Counted from the first letter of the stretch, positions 1-5,781 are shown. The stretch: 5,848 bases of DNA from Candidatus Thiodictyon intracellulare (GCA_016292295.1 JADNEJ010000277.1:1-5848), one strand, 5' to 3'. The notes: a model not told the origin generated them from the sequence alone. Made by a program: numbers and translations.

Positions 1-213
1 CACCTCCACCGGCAGCCCCGCCAACGGCGCCGCCGCGCACCAGCCGCGCTGCGTATTGCGCGCCACCCCCGCCGTCACTCCAATACCCGCAGTCGCCGCA
101 AGTCGGCTTTGCCATAGCGCACCTTCACGCGCAAGCCTTCAAGAAAGGGGCCGCGCCAGCCGGGTGAAGGTGCCGGGCGTTCCCCCGTCGGGGTAAGCAC
201 GACCTTGATCGTG
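1..213. other. Left edge, no confident gene
   Basis: I see no gene here that I can defend. Two short minus-strand readings exist. One runs from a GTG at 200 to a TGA at 75-77 (41 codons, ending LRRLRVLE) and has the look of a C-terminal fragment. The other starts at an ATG at 115, preceded by AAGG at a reasonable distance, and runs off the left edge (beginning MAKPTCGDCGYW, then glycine-rich). They overlap in different frames, so at most one is real. The high GC content keeps several frames open by chance. The stretch could be the downstream flank of the DUF1640 gene or the edge of another minus-strand gene. Confidence 0.3.
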
Positions 214-585
214 CTAAACCAGCTTGGCGACCTTCAGCAAAACGCCCACCACGATAGTGGTCTGAAGGAAGCCCGCGCCAATGATCCAGCGGGTCAGGTC
301 GGCCTTGGTCTCGGCCAGCTTGGTTTCCAGCTTCAGTTCAATCTCACGAATCCGCGCTTCCAGCTTCAGTTCCGTCTCACGAATCCGCGCATCCAGCCGC
401 AGTTCAACCTCGCGAATGTCGCGCCGTAGATTATTCTCGTGTTCGGCGATTGCGGCCTTGGTCGCCATTTGCCGGTCAAGGATTTCGGCCAGTGCGCGCG
501 ATTGCGTTTCGGCTTGCTGGGGACTGAACCCGCCCGCCTTGAGGGTGTCGGTATAGGCTAGAGTGTCAAGAACGAAGGTGGTCAT
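214..585 (-). CDS. DUF1640-type coiled-coil membrane protein
   Basis: This is a complete 123-residue protein of the DUF1640 (CCDC90-like) type, short coiled-coil proteins with a C-terminal membrane anchor that are common in purple sulfur bacteria; their bacterial role is unknown. The N-terminus (MTTFVLDTLAYTDTLKAGGF, residues 1-20, followed by SPQQAE) matches the usual opening of the family. Residues 45-97 are charged and heptad-like, built on three 11-residue repeats (58-68, 69-79 and 80-90, pattern RExELKLEARI). A single hydrophobic segment (about 100-118) follows, with a short basic tail, so the coiled coil probably lies on one face of the inner membrane. The start is supported by GGAG 8 nt upstream. 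The nearest gene on the same strand ends 175 bases upstream, so it is probably transcribed alone. The family call rests on recognising the N-terminal pattern and architecture. Confidence 0.9.
   Translation of the reverse strand: MTTFVLDTLAYTDTLKAGGFSPQQAETQSRALAEILDRQMATKAAIAEHENNLRRDIREVELRLDARIRETELKLEARIREIELKLETKLAETKADLTRWIIGAGFLQTTIVVGVLLKVAKLV
310..408 (-). repeat. 33-bp tandem repeat inside the DUF1640 gene
   Basis: Three consecutive 33-bp units lie at 310-342, 343-375 and 376-408, and the next bases (from 409) begin a fourth, degenerate unit. The second and third units share the plus-strand core CTCACGAATCCGCGC followed by TCCAGC. The first unit is diverged in its left half but keeps TTCCAGCTTCAGTTC. 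Each unit encodes 11 residues of coiled coil, so gain or loss of a unit keeps the frame and only lengthens or shortens the rod. Confidence 0.85.
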
Positions 586-757
586 CGGATGCGCTCCGGG
601 GGTTGTGGATTACCGCGCTGTGGTCAAGCGGGGCGACTGCTCGGCGACCACGCGCAGGATCAGCGCCTTGAACTCCCTTACGACTACGGCTTACGACTAC
701 AGCGTTTCGTCCGTGCTACCACGCCGGGCTTGTGCCTGGCGCTCCCAGGGACCCCTG
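586..757. other. Intergenic spacer with direct repeat
   Basis: This spacer lies between the lipoprotein and DUF1640 genes, both on the minus strand. It contains two copies of TTACGACTAC (678-687 and 691-700) separated by GGC, and a short inverted repeat CCCAGGG/CCCTGGG near 745-759. A minus-strand stretch of about 26 codons ending at 610-612 (reading REFKALILRVVAEQSPRL) looks protein-like but has no ATG, so it may be a gene remnant. No clear promoter for the DUF1640 gene stands out. Confidence 0.4.
678..700. repeat. 13-bp-period direct repeat (TTACGACTAC)
   Basis: Two perfect 10-bp copies are separated by GGC, at 678-687 and 691-700. They lie in the spacer upstream of the DUF1640 gene on its own strand. 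They could be a paired protein-binding site or part of a dispersed intergenic repeat; nothing in the window decides this. Confidence 0.6.
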
Positions 758-779
758 GGGCTATTTGGGGAGATAGCCC
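758..779 (-). other. Hairpin overlapping the lipoprotein stop codon
   Basis: The arms GGGCTAT (758-764) and ATAGCCC (773-779) form a perfect 7-bp stem with an 8-nt loop. The stop codon of the lipoprotein gene (761-763) lies inside one arm. No T-run follows on the minus strand, so it is not a standard Rho-independent terminator. It could protect the 3' end of the mRNA or help a factor-dependent stop. Confidence 0.45.
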
Positions 780-1393
780 GCGGTGGCCAGGCCCTGGGTG
801 ACGGCGGCGATGACGCCCTTGATGGTGGTCGTCTCGGAGCCGGGGTCCATGGTCTCGGAGCGGGTAGACCAGACGAGTTTTTGGCGGGCGGCGTCATAGA
901 GGTTGCTCTCCAACTGCAACACCGGGTAGTTGGCGTAGTAGCCTGGCTCAGTGACATAGCCATAGACGCGCTGGTAATAGGGGTAGAGGCTCCCGTAGAG
1001 GTTTGGGTCGACATAGCTGCGTGGCGGGACAAAGACGGTCTGGGCACGCGCGCCCACCAGGTGGGTGACGATGATCCCGTCCGCCCCGGACTGGCCGACC
1101 GCCCGCTTGATCGACTTGGCATCGCCCAGACCACCCTCGGGCAGCAGGCCATGGCCGCCACGCGCCTTGATCCCGCGCGCCTGCAGCGCGGCGACGAAGT
1201 TGTTTTCATAGGCGCGCCGGACGTTGCCGTTGGCGGCGATGCCGAATACCACCAGGTTGCGATAGGGCCTGGGGGCCGCCGCCGGGTCACTCCAGGTCGA
1301 GGTGAGTTGGGTCGTCGATGAACAGCCGGCGCCCAGGAGGGCGCTGAGTAGGGCGAGCATGACGAGGGCGATGCTGGTTAGGACTGGACGCAT
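761..1393 (-). CDS. Putative lipoprotein of unknown function
   Basis: This encodes a 210-residue secreted lipoprotein. The chosen ATG (1391-1393) is preceded by AGGA 8 nt upstream and gives a standard signal peptide: short basic start (MRP), hydrophobic core to about residue 20, then GAGC with the lipidation cysteine at 24. The -3 residue is Gly rather than the usual Leu, so the lipobox is slightly off. The mature protein starts SSTTQLTSTWSDP and has a compact alpha/beta look: a strand NLVVFGIA, a helix RRAYENNFVAALQARG, then GADGIIVTHLVG, a Tyr/Pro-rich middle (SLYPYYQRVYGY) and a C-terminal LVWSTRSET segment. This resembles the uncharacterised outer-membrane lipoproteins often labelled DUF4136-like. 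An in-frame ATG 5 codons upstream is possible but has a poorer ribosome-binding site. The longer frame back to 1564 would bury the signal peptide. It lies 136 bases downstream of the broken reductase gene. Confidence 0.85.
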   Translation of the reverse strand: MRPVLTSIALVMLALLSALLGAGCSSTTQLTSTWSDPAAAPRPYRNLVVFGIAANGNVRRAYENNFVAALQARGIKARGGHGLLPEGGLGDAKSIKRAVGQSGADGIIVTHLVGARAQTVFVPPRSYVDPNLYGSLYPYYQRVYGYVTEPGYYANYPVLQLESNLYDAARQKLVWSTRSETMDPGSETTTIKGVIAAVTQGLATAGYLPK

Positions 1394-1473
1394 CGGGTCG
1401 ATCCTCATGGTCTTGGTCGGGGAAAACATCGACCGGGCTTGGGATTTTGACCGCTTATAGGTGCCGCAGGCAA

Positions 1474-1485
1474 GTGCCGCGGCAC
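1474..1485. promoter_or_regulatory. 12-bp palindrome upstream of the lipoprotein gene
   Basis: GTGCCGCGGCAC is a perfect palindrome about 80 bases upstream of the lipoprotein start. GTGCCGC also occurs 13 bases to its left (1461-1467). On the minus strand a TATAAG lies at 1454-1459, which could be a -10 element, but I find no -35 partner. An operator role is only a possibility; GC-rich palindromes also arise by chance. Confidence 0.25.
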
Positions 1486-1529
1486 GGGTGGCGGTCTGAC
1501 GGGTCTCGGCAAGGCCGTGCGCTGGGGCC

Positions 1530-2538
1530 TCAGTCGCCCGGTTTGGCTGGCGCATCGGCGGCATACTCGAAGGCGTCGGAGAACAGGTGCTCAGGCGGCA
1601 GGCCTTCGTCCGCGAAGGCGCGGCGGCCGGCCTCGACCATCACCGGCAGGCCGTTCAGATAGACGTCGAACCCGCGCAGATCCGGGTGGTCGGCCGCGAC
1701 CGCCGCGTGGATCAGGCCGATTCGCTCGGTCCAGTCCGGGTCCGGTTGCGACAGGACCGGGGTGTAGCGCCGCTTGGCGTGTGCCCGCGCCCAGTCGCGG
1801 GGCAGTTCGGGGAGGTACAGGGCGCGCCGCGAGCGCACCTCCCGATAGAGGTAGATGGGGCGCTCGACGCCGACATGAAAGGTTTGCTCGATCATCCCCT
1901 TGAGCGGCGCGAAGCCGGTGTTGCCGCCGATCAGGAGCAGGGGCTGGTCGGATTCCTCGCGCAGGGTGAAGGTGTCGAGCGGCGCCTGGATACGCAGGAT
2001 GGTCTTCTCCTGCAGTTGGTCGAAGATCCAGCCGGTGAACTGGCCCTGGGGGACGCGGCGCACATGCAGTTCGATGAAGGCGTCATCGTGAGGGGCGTTG
2101 GCGATGGAGAAGGCGCGCCAACACCCGTCGCGCAGGGTGAACTCCAGGTACTGCCCGGCCAGGAACTGGAGCGGCTTGAGGAGAGCAGGCGCACCACTTC
2201 GTAGCAGAGCGGCTTCTTGCGCGCGACCCGGCAGGACAGGGTGCTGACCTCGATCCGGACGATACCCTTAACCTCCGCGACCTGGAGTACGCTGTCGGAC
2301 AGCGGGACCGCCTGGCAGGTGAGGCAGGAGCCCGCCGGCTTGCCCGTCAGGCCCTCGGTCTTGCCGCTCGGGTAGGTCACCTGGCCGCTGAGCAGTTGCG
2401 TCGCGCAGGCGCAGCCGGTGCCGTTGCGGCAATCGTAGGGCAGCCTGAGCCTCTGGCGCAGGGCGGCGACCAGCAGGGTCCCCCAGGCGCCACCTCAAAG
2501 TGGTGCCTGGCGGGTTCAGTGCGCGTGGTAAAGCGCAT
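1530..2538 (-). pseudogene. Frameshifted 2Fe-2S/FAD/NAD(P)H reductase
   Basis: Joined across three frames, this reads as one electron-transfer reductase of about 335 residues, similar to CDP-6-deoxy-glucoseen reductase and oxygenase reductases. These pass electrons from NAD(P)H through FAD to a 2Fe-2S cluster and on to a partner protein in the cytoplasm. Order of domains: ferredoxin (MRFTTRTEP..., LPYDCRNGTGCAC, then GSCLTCQ), FAD-binding barrel (FLAGQYLEF, WRAFSIANAPHDD) and NAD-binding domain (LLLIGGNTGFAPLKGMIEQ, YLNGLPVMVEAG, FSDAFEYA). The first frame change is at a C5 run (2480-2484; G5 in the gene), where one more G restores the frame. The second is near 2176-2188, where homologs as I remember them have several more residues, so a small deletion is likely. 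The 178-codon tail from a GTG at 2063 is the longest open piece. ATG 2538 is chosen because the family usually begins close to this ferredoxin motif. It is divergent from the epimerase, 51 bases away. Confidence 0.8.
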
Positions 2539-2589
2539 TGCCTGGGGTCCCGTCATCGTCATCGCGGCAGGTTGCCCCGGAGAGTCAAG

Positions 2590-3515
2590 GTGAACGAAAT
2601 CGTCATCATCGGTTGTGGATATGTGGGCACGCGACTGGCGCGCCAATACCTGGACCGCAGGGAGCAGGTCCTGGGGCTGGTGCAGACCCAGACGGGGGTG
2701 GAGCGGCTCGCCGCGGCGGGGATCGCGGCGCTGCGTGCCGATTTGGGGGGGCCTCGACCCGACGGGCGCCGACCTGGGCAGCCTGCCCCTGGCCGGCGCC
2801 CGGGTCTTCCACCTGGCGCCGCCGCCGGGCGAGGGCCGCAAGGACCCCTACACCCGTCGGCTGGTGGACGCCTTCGCCGGCCAGCCGCGCCGGATGGTCT
2901 ATATCAGCACCACCGGGGTCTACGGGGACTGCCGGAGGGCCTAGATGGACGAGTCCTGGCCGGCTCGCCCCGGCGTGGACCGATCACATCGCCGCTGGGA
3001 CGCGGAGCAAACCTTGCCGCGCTGGGCCGAGGCGACTGGGAATGAACTCGTGATCCTGCGGATTGCCGGTATCTATGACCCGGGACGCTTGCCCCTGGAG
3101 CGTCTGCGTCAGGGGGTGCCCATGGTGCGGTTGCAGGAGTCATCCTACAGCAACCGCATCCATGTGGACGATCTGGTGTCCGCCTGCGCACTTGCCATGG
3201 AGCGCGGCCGACCCGGGGCCATCTACAACGCCTGCGACGACAGCCCGAGCACTATGACCGACTATTTCCTCGCCATCGCGGACGCCACTGGCCTCCCGCG
3301 CCCGCCCCTGATCCCGCTGCCGAGGCAGGGGCCAAGTTTCGGCGGCGATGCTGTCCTATCTCGCCGAATCGCGCCGACTGTGTAACCGCAAACTGCGCGA
3401 GAAACTGGGGCTGGAACTGCGCTACCCAAGCCTTGAACAAGGGCTGCCGTCATACCTGTGGTCCGAAGTCCGGCAGTTACTCACGCCAAGGGGCCAAGCT
3501 CGCCAAGAAATATAA
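2590..3515 (+). pseudogene. Disrupted NAD-dependent epimerase/SDR (YeeZ-like)
   Basis: Joined across frames, this is an extended short-chain dehydrogenase of about 300 residues of the YeeZ-like NAD-dependent epimerase type. The substrate is unknown. It begins at GTG 2590, with GGAG at 2579-2582 as a good ribosome-binding site. The N-terminus carries the Rossmann motif (VIIGCGYVGTRLA), followed by RVFHLAPPPGEG, MVYISTTGVYGD, LRIAGIYDPGRLPLERLRQG, SNRIHVDDLVSA and IYNACDDSP. Lesions: a G7 tract (2745-2751), where G6 would keep the frame; an amber codon at 2942-2944, just after VYGD, where a Trp or similar would be expected; and a net frame change between about 3321 and 3347, after which the frame AMLSYLAESRRLCNRKLREK continues to TAA 3513-3515. 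The last dozen codons lie in an inverted-repeat arm, so the native end was probably near 3450-3480. Sequencing error could explain the G-run lesion, less easily all of them. Confidence 0.8.
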
Positions 3516-3602
3516 TCGGGTAGCTTCAGCATCCAGGCCACCCGCCTGGTGCATCGCGCAACGCCGATAACGCACTGAAACACCTTGGCGAGCTTGGCGT
3601 GA
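3481..3602. repeat. Inverted-repeat element (TCACGCCAAG...)
   Basis: The left arm at 3481-3507 begins TCACGCCAAG and ends CTCGCCAAG. The right arm at 3584-3602 is the reverse complement of TCACGCCAAGCTCGCCAAG. The left arm equals this 19-mer plus 8 extra bases (GGGCCAAG), itself an imperfect duplication of the CCAAG motif. Between the arms is a small hairpin, CCAGGC (3533-3538) and GCCTGG (3544-3549). I recall similar GCCAAG-rich repeats between genes in other GC-rich bacteria, so this may be a dispersed REP- or MITE-like unit. There is no transposase and I see no target-site duplication. Confidence 0.65.
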
Positions 3603-3607
3603 GAACT

Positions 3608-3628
3608 GCGCTTTCTGGGATCAAGCGC
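3608..3628. other. Short hairpin downstream of the J-domain gene
   Basis: GCGCTT (3608-3613) and AAGCGC (3623-3628) can form a 6-bp stem with a 9-nt loop, about 95 bases beyond the stop codon of the J-domain gene. No T-run is present on either strand, so a terminator call is weak. Confidence 0.25.
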
Positions 3629-3722
3629 GTCACACGACGCCTCGGACCAACGAGCCACACAAAGAAAGGCCGTACCTGTCCATTTTCTTGCGCTCCCTTG
3701 AGGACATCTGCTTTTCCCGGCC

Positions 3723-4520
3723 TCACCTCAGCCCTTTGAGCAATATCTGCTTGGCTTCGTTGATCTTGGCTGCCAGATAGCCGGAGCCGCCCCGGTCCGG
3801 GTGCAGCCGCTGCATGAGCCGACGATGAGCGTCGCGGATCGCCAAGGCGTCGGCACTCGGCTCCAGGTCCAGGATCGCCAGGGCCTCCGCCTCGTTCATG
3901 GGGCCGCTGCCGCTGCCGACGCGCCCGGCCCCCGGCCCTTGGTCGCGCGCGCGCCAGTTCGTCCCCCGCTCCCGGTCCAGATAGGCTTCCAGGACCGCGG
4001 CCGACTGGGCATCGGCCTCCCGATACAGCTCCAGCATCCGCTGCAGCTCATCCAGGCGCAGGTCCCGCAATGCGCGCTGCGCAAAGGGCCCCTCCAGCAC
4101 ACGTCCGTCCATGGCCCCGGTGGCGTGGTCCAGGCGCATCTCCAAGAACCGGGTGCAGATGGACGAGCCCCGCGAGGCCCCGCCGGGGCGCCCGCCACCG
4201 CCGGGCGCGCCGCCCGCCGGTGCGCCGCCGAAGAGACCGCCGGAGATTGGGATGCCGAGCGAGCGCAGCAGGCGTAGCAGAACCGGGACCGCCTGCAGCG
4301 AGGTGAGCACGCGAACCGCGGCCGGGATCAGGGCGGCGATGAAGGCAAAAATCGGGCTCGCCCGACCGGTGACCGCGGCCAGCACCAGGACACTGATCAC
4401 CGTCCACATGGCGACCTTGCGCAGGGTGTCGGCGACCCGGGCCAGCGGCGTGCGGCGGAACCAGCGCAGGAACCACCATACTCCGAGGGCGAACAGCGGG
4501 ACGATCAGCAGACGAATCAT
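3723..4520 (-). CDS. Membrane J-domain (DnaJ-like) protein
   Basis: This 265-residue protein has N-terminal membrane segments and a C-terminal J domain, so it probably recruits and stimulates a DnaK/Hsp70 chaperone at the inner membrane. Hydrophobic stretches lie at about 3-18, 38-51 and 55-72. Then come a Gly/Pro-rich linker (94-118), a conserved-looking block (about 120-185, with MRLDHATGAMDGRVLEGPF) and the J domain (208-265). The J domain carries the HPD motif at 240-242 (LHPDRGG), needed for Hsp70 stimulation, and the closing KINEAKQILL helix. It has no zinc-finger or DnaJ C-terminal domain, so it is not a general DnaJ and fits the TIM14/Pam18-like layout. The ATG at 4518-4520 has GAGGG just upstream. 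It follows the VWA gene by 7 bases, so the two are almost surely co-transcribed and perhaps translationally coupled. Similar proteins with this middle block are common in proteobacteria; their client is unknown. Confidence 0.9.
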   Translation of the reverse strand: MIRLLIVPLFALGVWWFLRWFRRTPLARVADTLRKVAMWTVISVLVLAAVTGRASPIFAFIAALIPAAVRVLTSLQAVPVLLRLLRSLGIPISGGLFGGAPAGGAPGGGGRPGGASRGSSICTRFLEMRLDHATGAMDGRVLEGPFAQRALRDLRLDELQRMLELYREADAQSAAVLEAYLDRERGTNWRARDQGPGAGRVGSGSGPMNEAEALAILDLEPSADALAIRDAHRRLMQRLHPDRGGSGYLAAKINEAKQILLKGLR

Positions 4521-4538
4521 CTTGCCCTCAGCCCCCCC
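4521..4538 (-). promoter_or_regulatory. Ribosome-binding site and G7 tract at the VWA/J-domain junction
   Basis: On the minus strand the VWA gene ends in seven Gs (4532-4538), then CTGA, with GAGGG immediately after, followed by CAAG and the J-domain ATG. The stop codon of the first gene overlaps the start of the ribosome-binding site of the second, an arrangement typical of translational coupling. Removing a single G from the run would put the VWA frame straight into the J-domain ATG with no stop between. Confidence 0.6.
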
Positions 4539-5244
4539 GACCTGGATGCGTTACCTGATGGGTCAGCGTGAGCACCGCTCCGCCCCGCGCCTGCCCGTAG
4601 CGGGTCAGGGCCGCCTGGCCCCCGGCCGCATAGACCGCCACCGCTGCTAGCAGGTCGCGCAGCAGGTCGGGGCTGTTGGCGTCGAAGGGGCACCAGGCAC
4701 CGCCGCTTAGGCGTGCGATCTCCTGGAAGCTGCGCTCCGCCGTCGGGTCGCACCCCTCCTGGAAGACGAAGGCCGGCAGGTGCAGCAGCCCGAGCCGACC
4801 GGCCAGGTCCGCCAGACGCTCCCGATTCTCCTCCATGCAGTCGCCGACGAAGACCAGGGCATTGACCCGCCCGCGGCCGGCTTCGGCAATGGCGTGCTCC
4901 AGCACCCGCCCAATCTGGGTCAGGCCCGCCGCGCAGAAGACCCGATTCATGCGCCGCAGGAGCGTTGGCGAGTTCGCTATCCAGTCCGACGACTCAAACT
5001 CCTGGAAGCCCCGATAGAAGCATAGTTGCACCTCTAGGCCGCCCAGTGCCCGGGTATCAGCGAACATGGCCGACTGAATGCGCGCCGCCTGGTCCCAGGT
5101 CGGCTCTCGGCTGGCGGTGGCATCCATGGCGAAGATCAGCCGGCCGCCGGCGCCCGGCGGCCCCACGCGGGGGGTCGCCGCCACTTGTGTCAGGAAGGCG
5201 TTCACATCGCCGGCGACGTCGATGGCCTTGCGATCTGAGGGCAT
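4528..5244 (-). CDS. Soluble VWA-domain protein
   Basis: This 238-residue protein is essentially one von Willebrand factor A domain. The metal-ion-dependent adhesion site is complete: D41-A-T43-A-S45 (a DxTxS variant of DxSxS) after the strand GRLIFAM, T109 in AGLTQIG, and D135 in ALVFVGDCMEEN. No signal peptide or membrane segment is visible, so it should be cytosolic. Further conserved-looking pieces are QLCFYRGFQEF, LPAFVFQEG and LSGGAWCPFDANS. VWA proteins of this sort bind partner proteins through the metal site; the adjacent membrane J-domain protein is an obvious candidate partner, by inference. The ATG at 5242-5244 has only a weak GAGAG upstream. The frame is open back to 5406, but the added residues look non-coding. 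The C-terminal tail THPGRGG is encoded over a G7 tract directly before the stop and the next gene's ribosome-binding site. Confidence 0.9.
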   Translation of the reverse strand: MPSDRKAIDVAGDVNAFLTQVAATPRVGPPGAGGRLIFAMDATASREPTWDQAARIQSAMFADTRALGGLEVQLCFYRGFQEFESSDWIANSPTLLRRMNRVFCAAGLTQIGRVLEHAIAEAGRGRVNALVFVGDCMEENRERLADLAGRLGLLHLPAFVFQEGCDPTAERSFQEIARLSGGAWCPFDANSPDLLRDLLAAVAVYAAGGQAALTRYGQARGGAVLTLTHQVTHPGRGG

Positions 5245-5266
5245 GGGTCTCTCGGCGGGATCGCTC

Positions 5267-5360
5267 GTCAGGGTAAAGGATGGAAGTCGACAGTCAGGGA
5301 GCCCCTTGTAGACTCTATCGCGGACACTCGATGCCCGCCTTCTTGTCAGGGTGCAGGATG
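5267..5360. repeat. Imperfect 16-bp direct repeat
   Basis: GTCAGGGTAAAGGATG (5267-5282) and GTCAGGGTGCAGGATG (5345-5360) differ at two adjacent positions and lie 78 bases apart, upstream of the VWA gene on its strand. They could be paired regulator sites or leftovers of a duplication. Confidence 0.5.
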
Positions 5361-5412
5361 CCCAGAACCTGAGCCTGGCGCAACTGGGCGGGCGGCGGTG
5401 CTCCACAAGGGG
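5302..5412. repeat. 8-bp inverted repeat CCCCTTGT/ACAAGGGG
   Basis: The arms at 5302-5309 and 5405-5412 are perfect reverse complements, 95 bases apart. The 16-bp direct repeat copy at 5345-5360 lies between them. Eight bases at this distance can occur by chance. Confidence 0.3.
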
Positions 5413-5556
5413 TGTTTGCGACCGGTCTTCACAAGATTAGGGCGGATTCAATCCGTATCCATCTGCTGGACAAGCGCACAAGCCACTGGAAGTGCGGCAG
5501 GCTCGTACGGCGCAGCCTCGCGGGTAACCGCCGCGTTGTGTTCCGCCGATTGCGCT

Positions 5557-5590
5557 GTAGCTTGGGGTAAGAAGCGAGCCCAAGCGCTAC
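5557..5590. other. Bulged hairpin (GTAGCTTGGG/CCCAAGC..CTAC)
   Basis: GCTTGGG (5560-5566) pairs with CCCAAGC (5579-5585), and GTAG (5557-5560) pairs with CTAC (5587-5590) across a small bulge. The loop is about 12 nt. The layout, a G-run arm, an AAGCGA-like loop and a CCCAA arm, recalls intergenic hairpin repeats common in proteobacteria. There is no T-run for a terminator. Confidence 0.5.
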
Positions 5591-5781
5591 GTCAGTGAAT
5601 GCTTGTTCTGCGTCGATTTCTTGGCTTTATCTAATGAACAAATCTTCGTCGTCGTGACTTCGCACATCCGGCATTATGTAGCAAATGCACATGGCTATTT
5701 ATTCAGTGGCTTGATCTCGATTTTGGCCATTTTAGGCGACCCCAATCATCGTCTCAGCCGCGCTCGGCAATCGGGGGGCCA

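Noticed and set aside
610..690. Minus-strand stretch reading REFKALILRVVAEQSPRL
   Set aside because: It is protein-like but has no ATG and is bounded by stops within about 26 codons; at best a remnant.
745..779. Rho-independent terminator after the lipoprotein gene
   Set aside because: The stems are good but neither is followed by a run of Ts on the minus strand.
563..1321. Long plus-strand open frame of 252 codons
   Set aside because: It lies antisense to the lipoprotein gene, has no family-like motifs and no ribosome-binding site. The minus-strand frame has a signal peptide and lipobox.
1587..2204. Plus-strand open frame of 205 codons opposite the reductase
   Set aside because: The minus strand carries recognisable NAD- and FAD-binding motifs, so this is a GC-driven shadow.
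3422..3726. Small minus-strand open frames (78 and 66 codons) downstream of the J-domain gene
   Set aside because: They run through the inverted-repeat element and the epimerase tail and show no start context or recognisable motif.
4111..4650. Plus-strand open frame of 179 codons across the VWA/J-domain junction
   Set aside because: It is antisense to two well-supported genes and rich in Arg, Pro and Ala, as expected for a shadow frame.
5245..5406. 54-residue N-terminal extension of the VWA protein
   Set aside because: The extension is Arg/Ser/Cys-rich without domain features, and the ATG at 5244 gives the length I expect for the family.
5603..5631. Possible sigma-70 promoter TTGTTC, 17 bp, TTTATC on the plus strand
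   Set aside because: Only half the bases in each box match consensus, and AT-rich spacers yield such pairs by chance.
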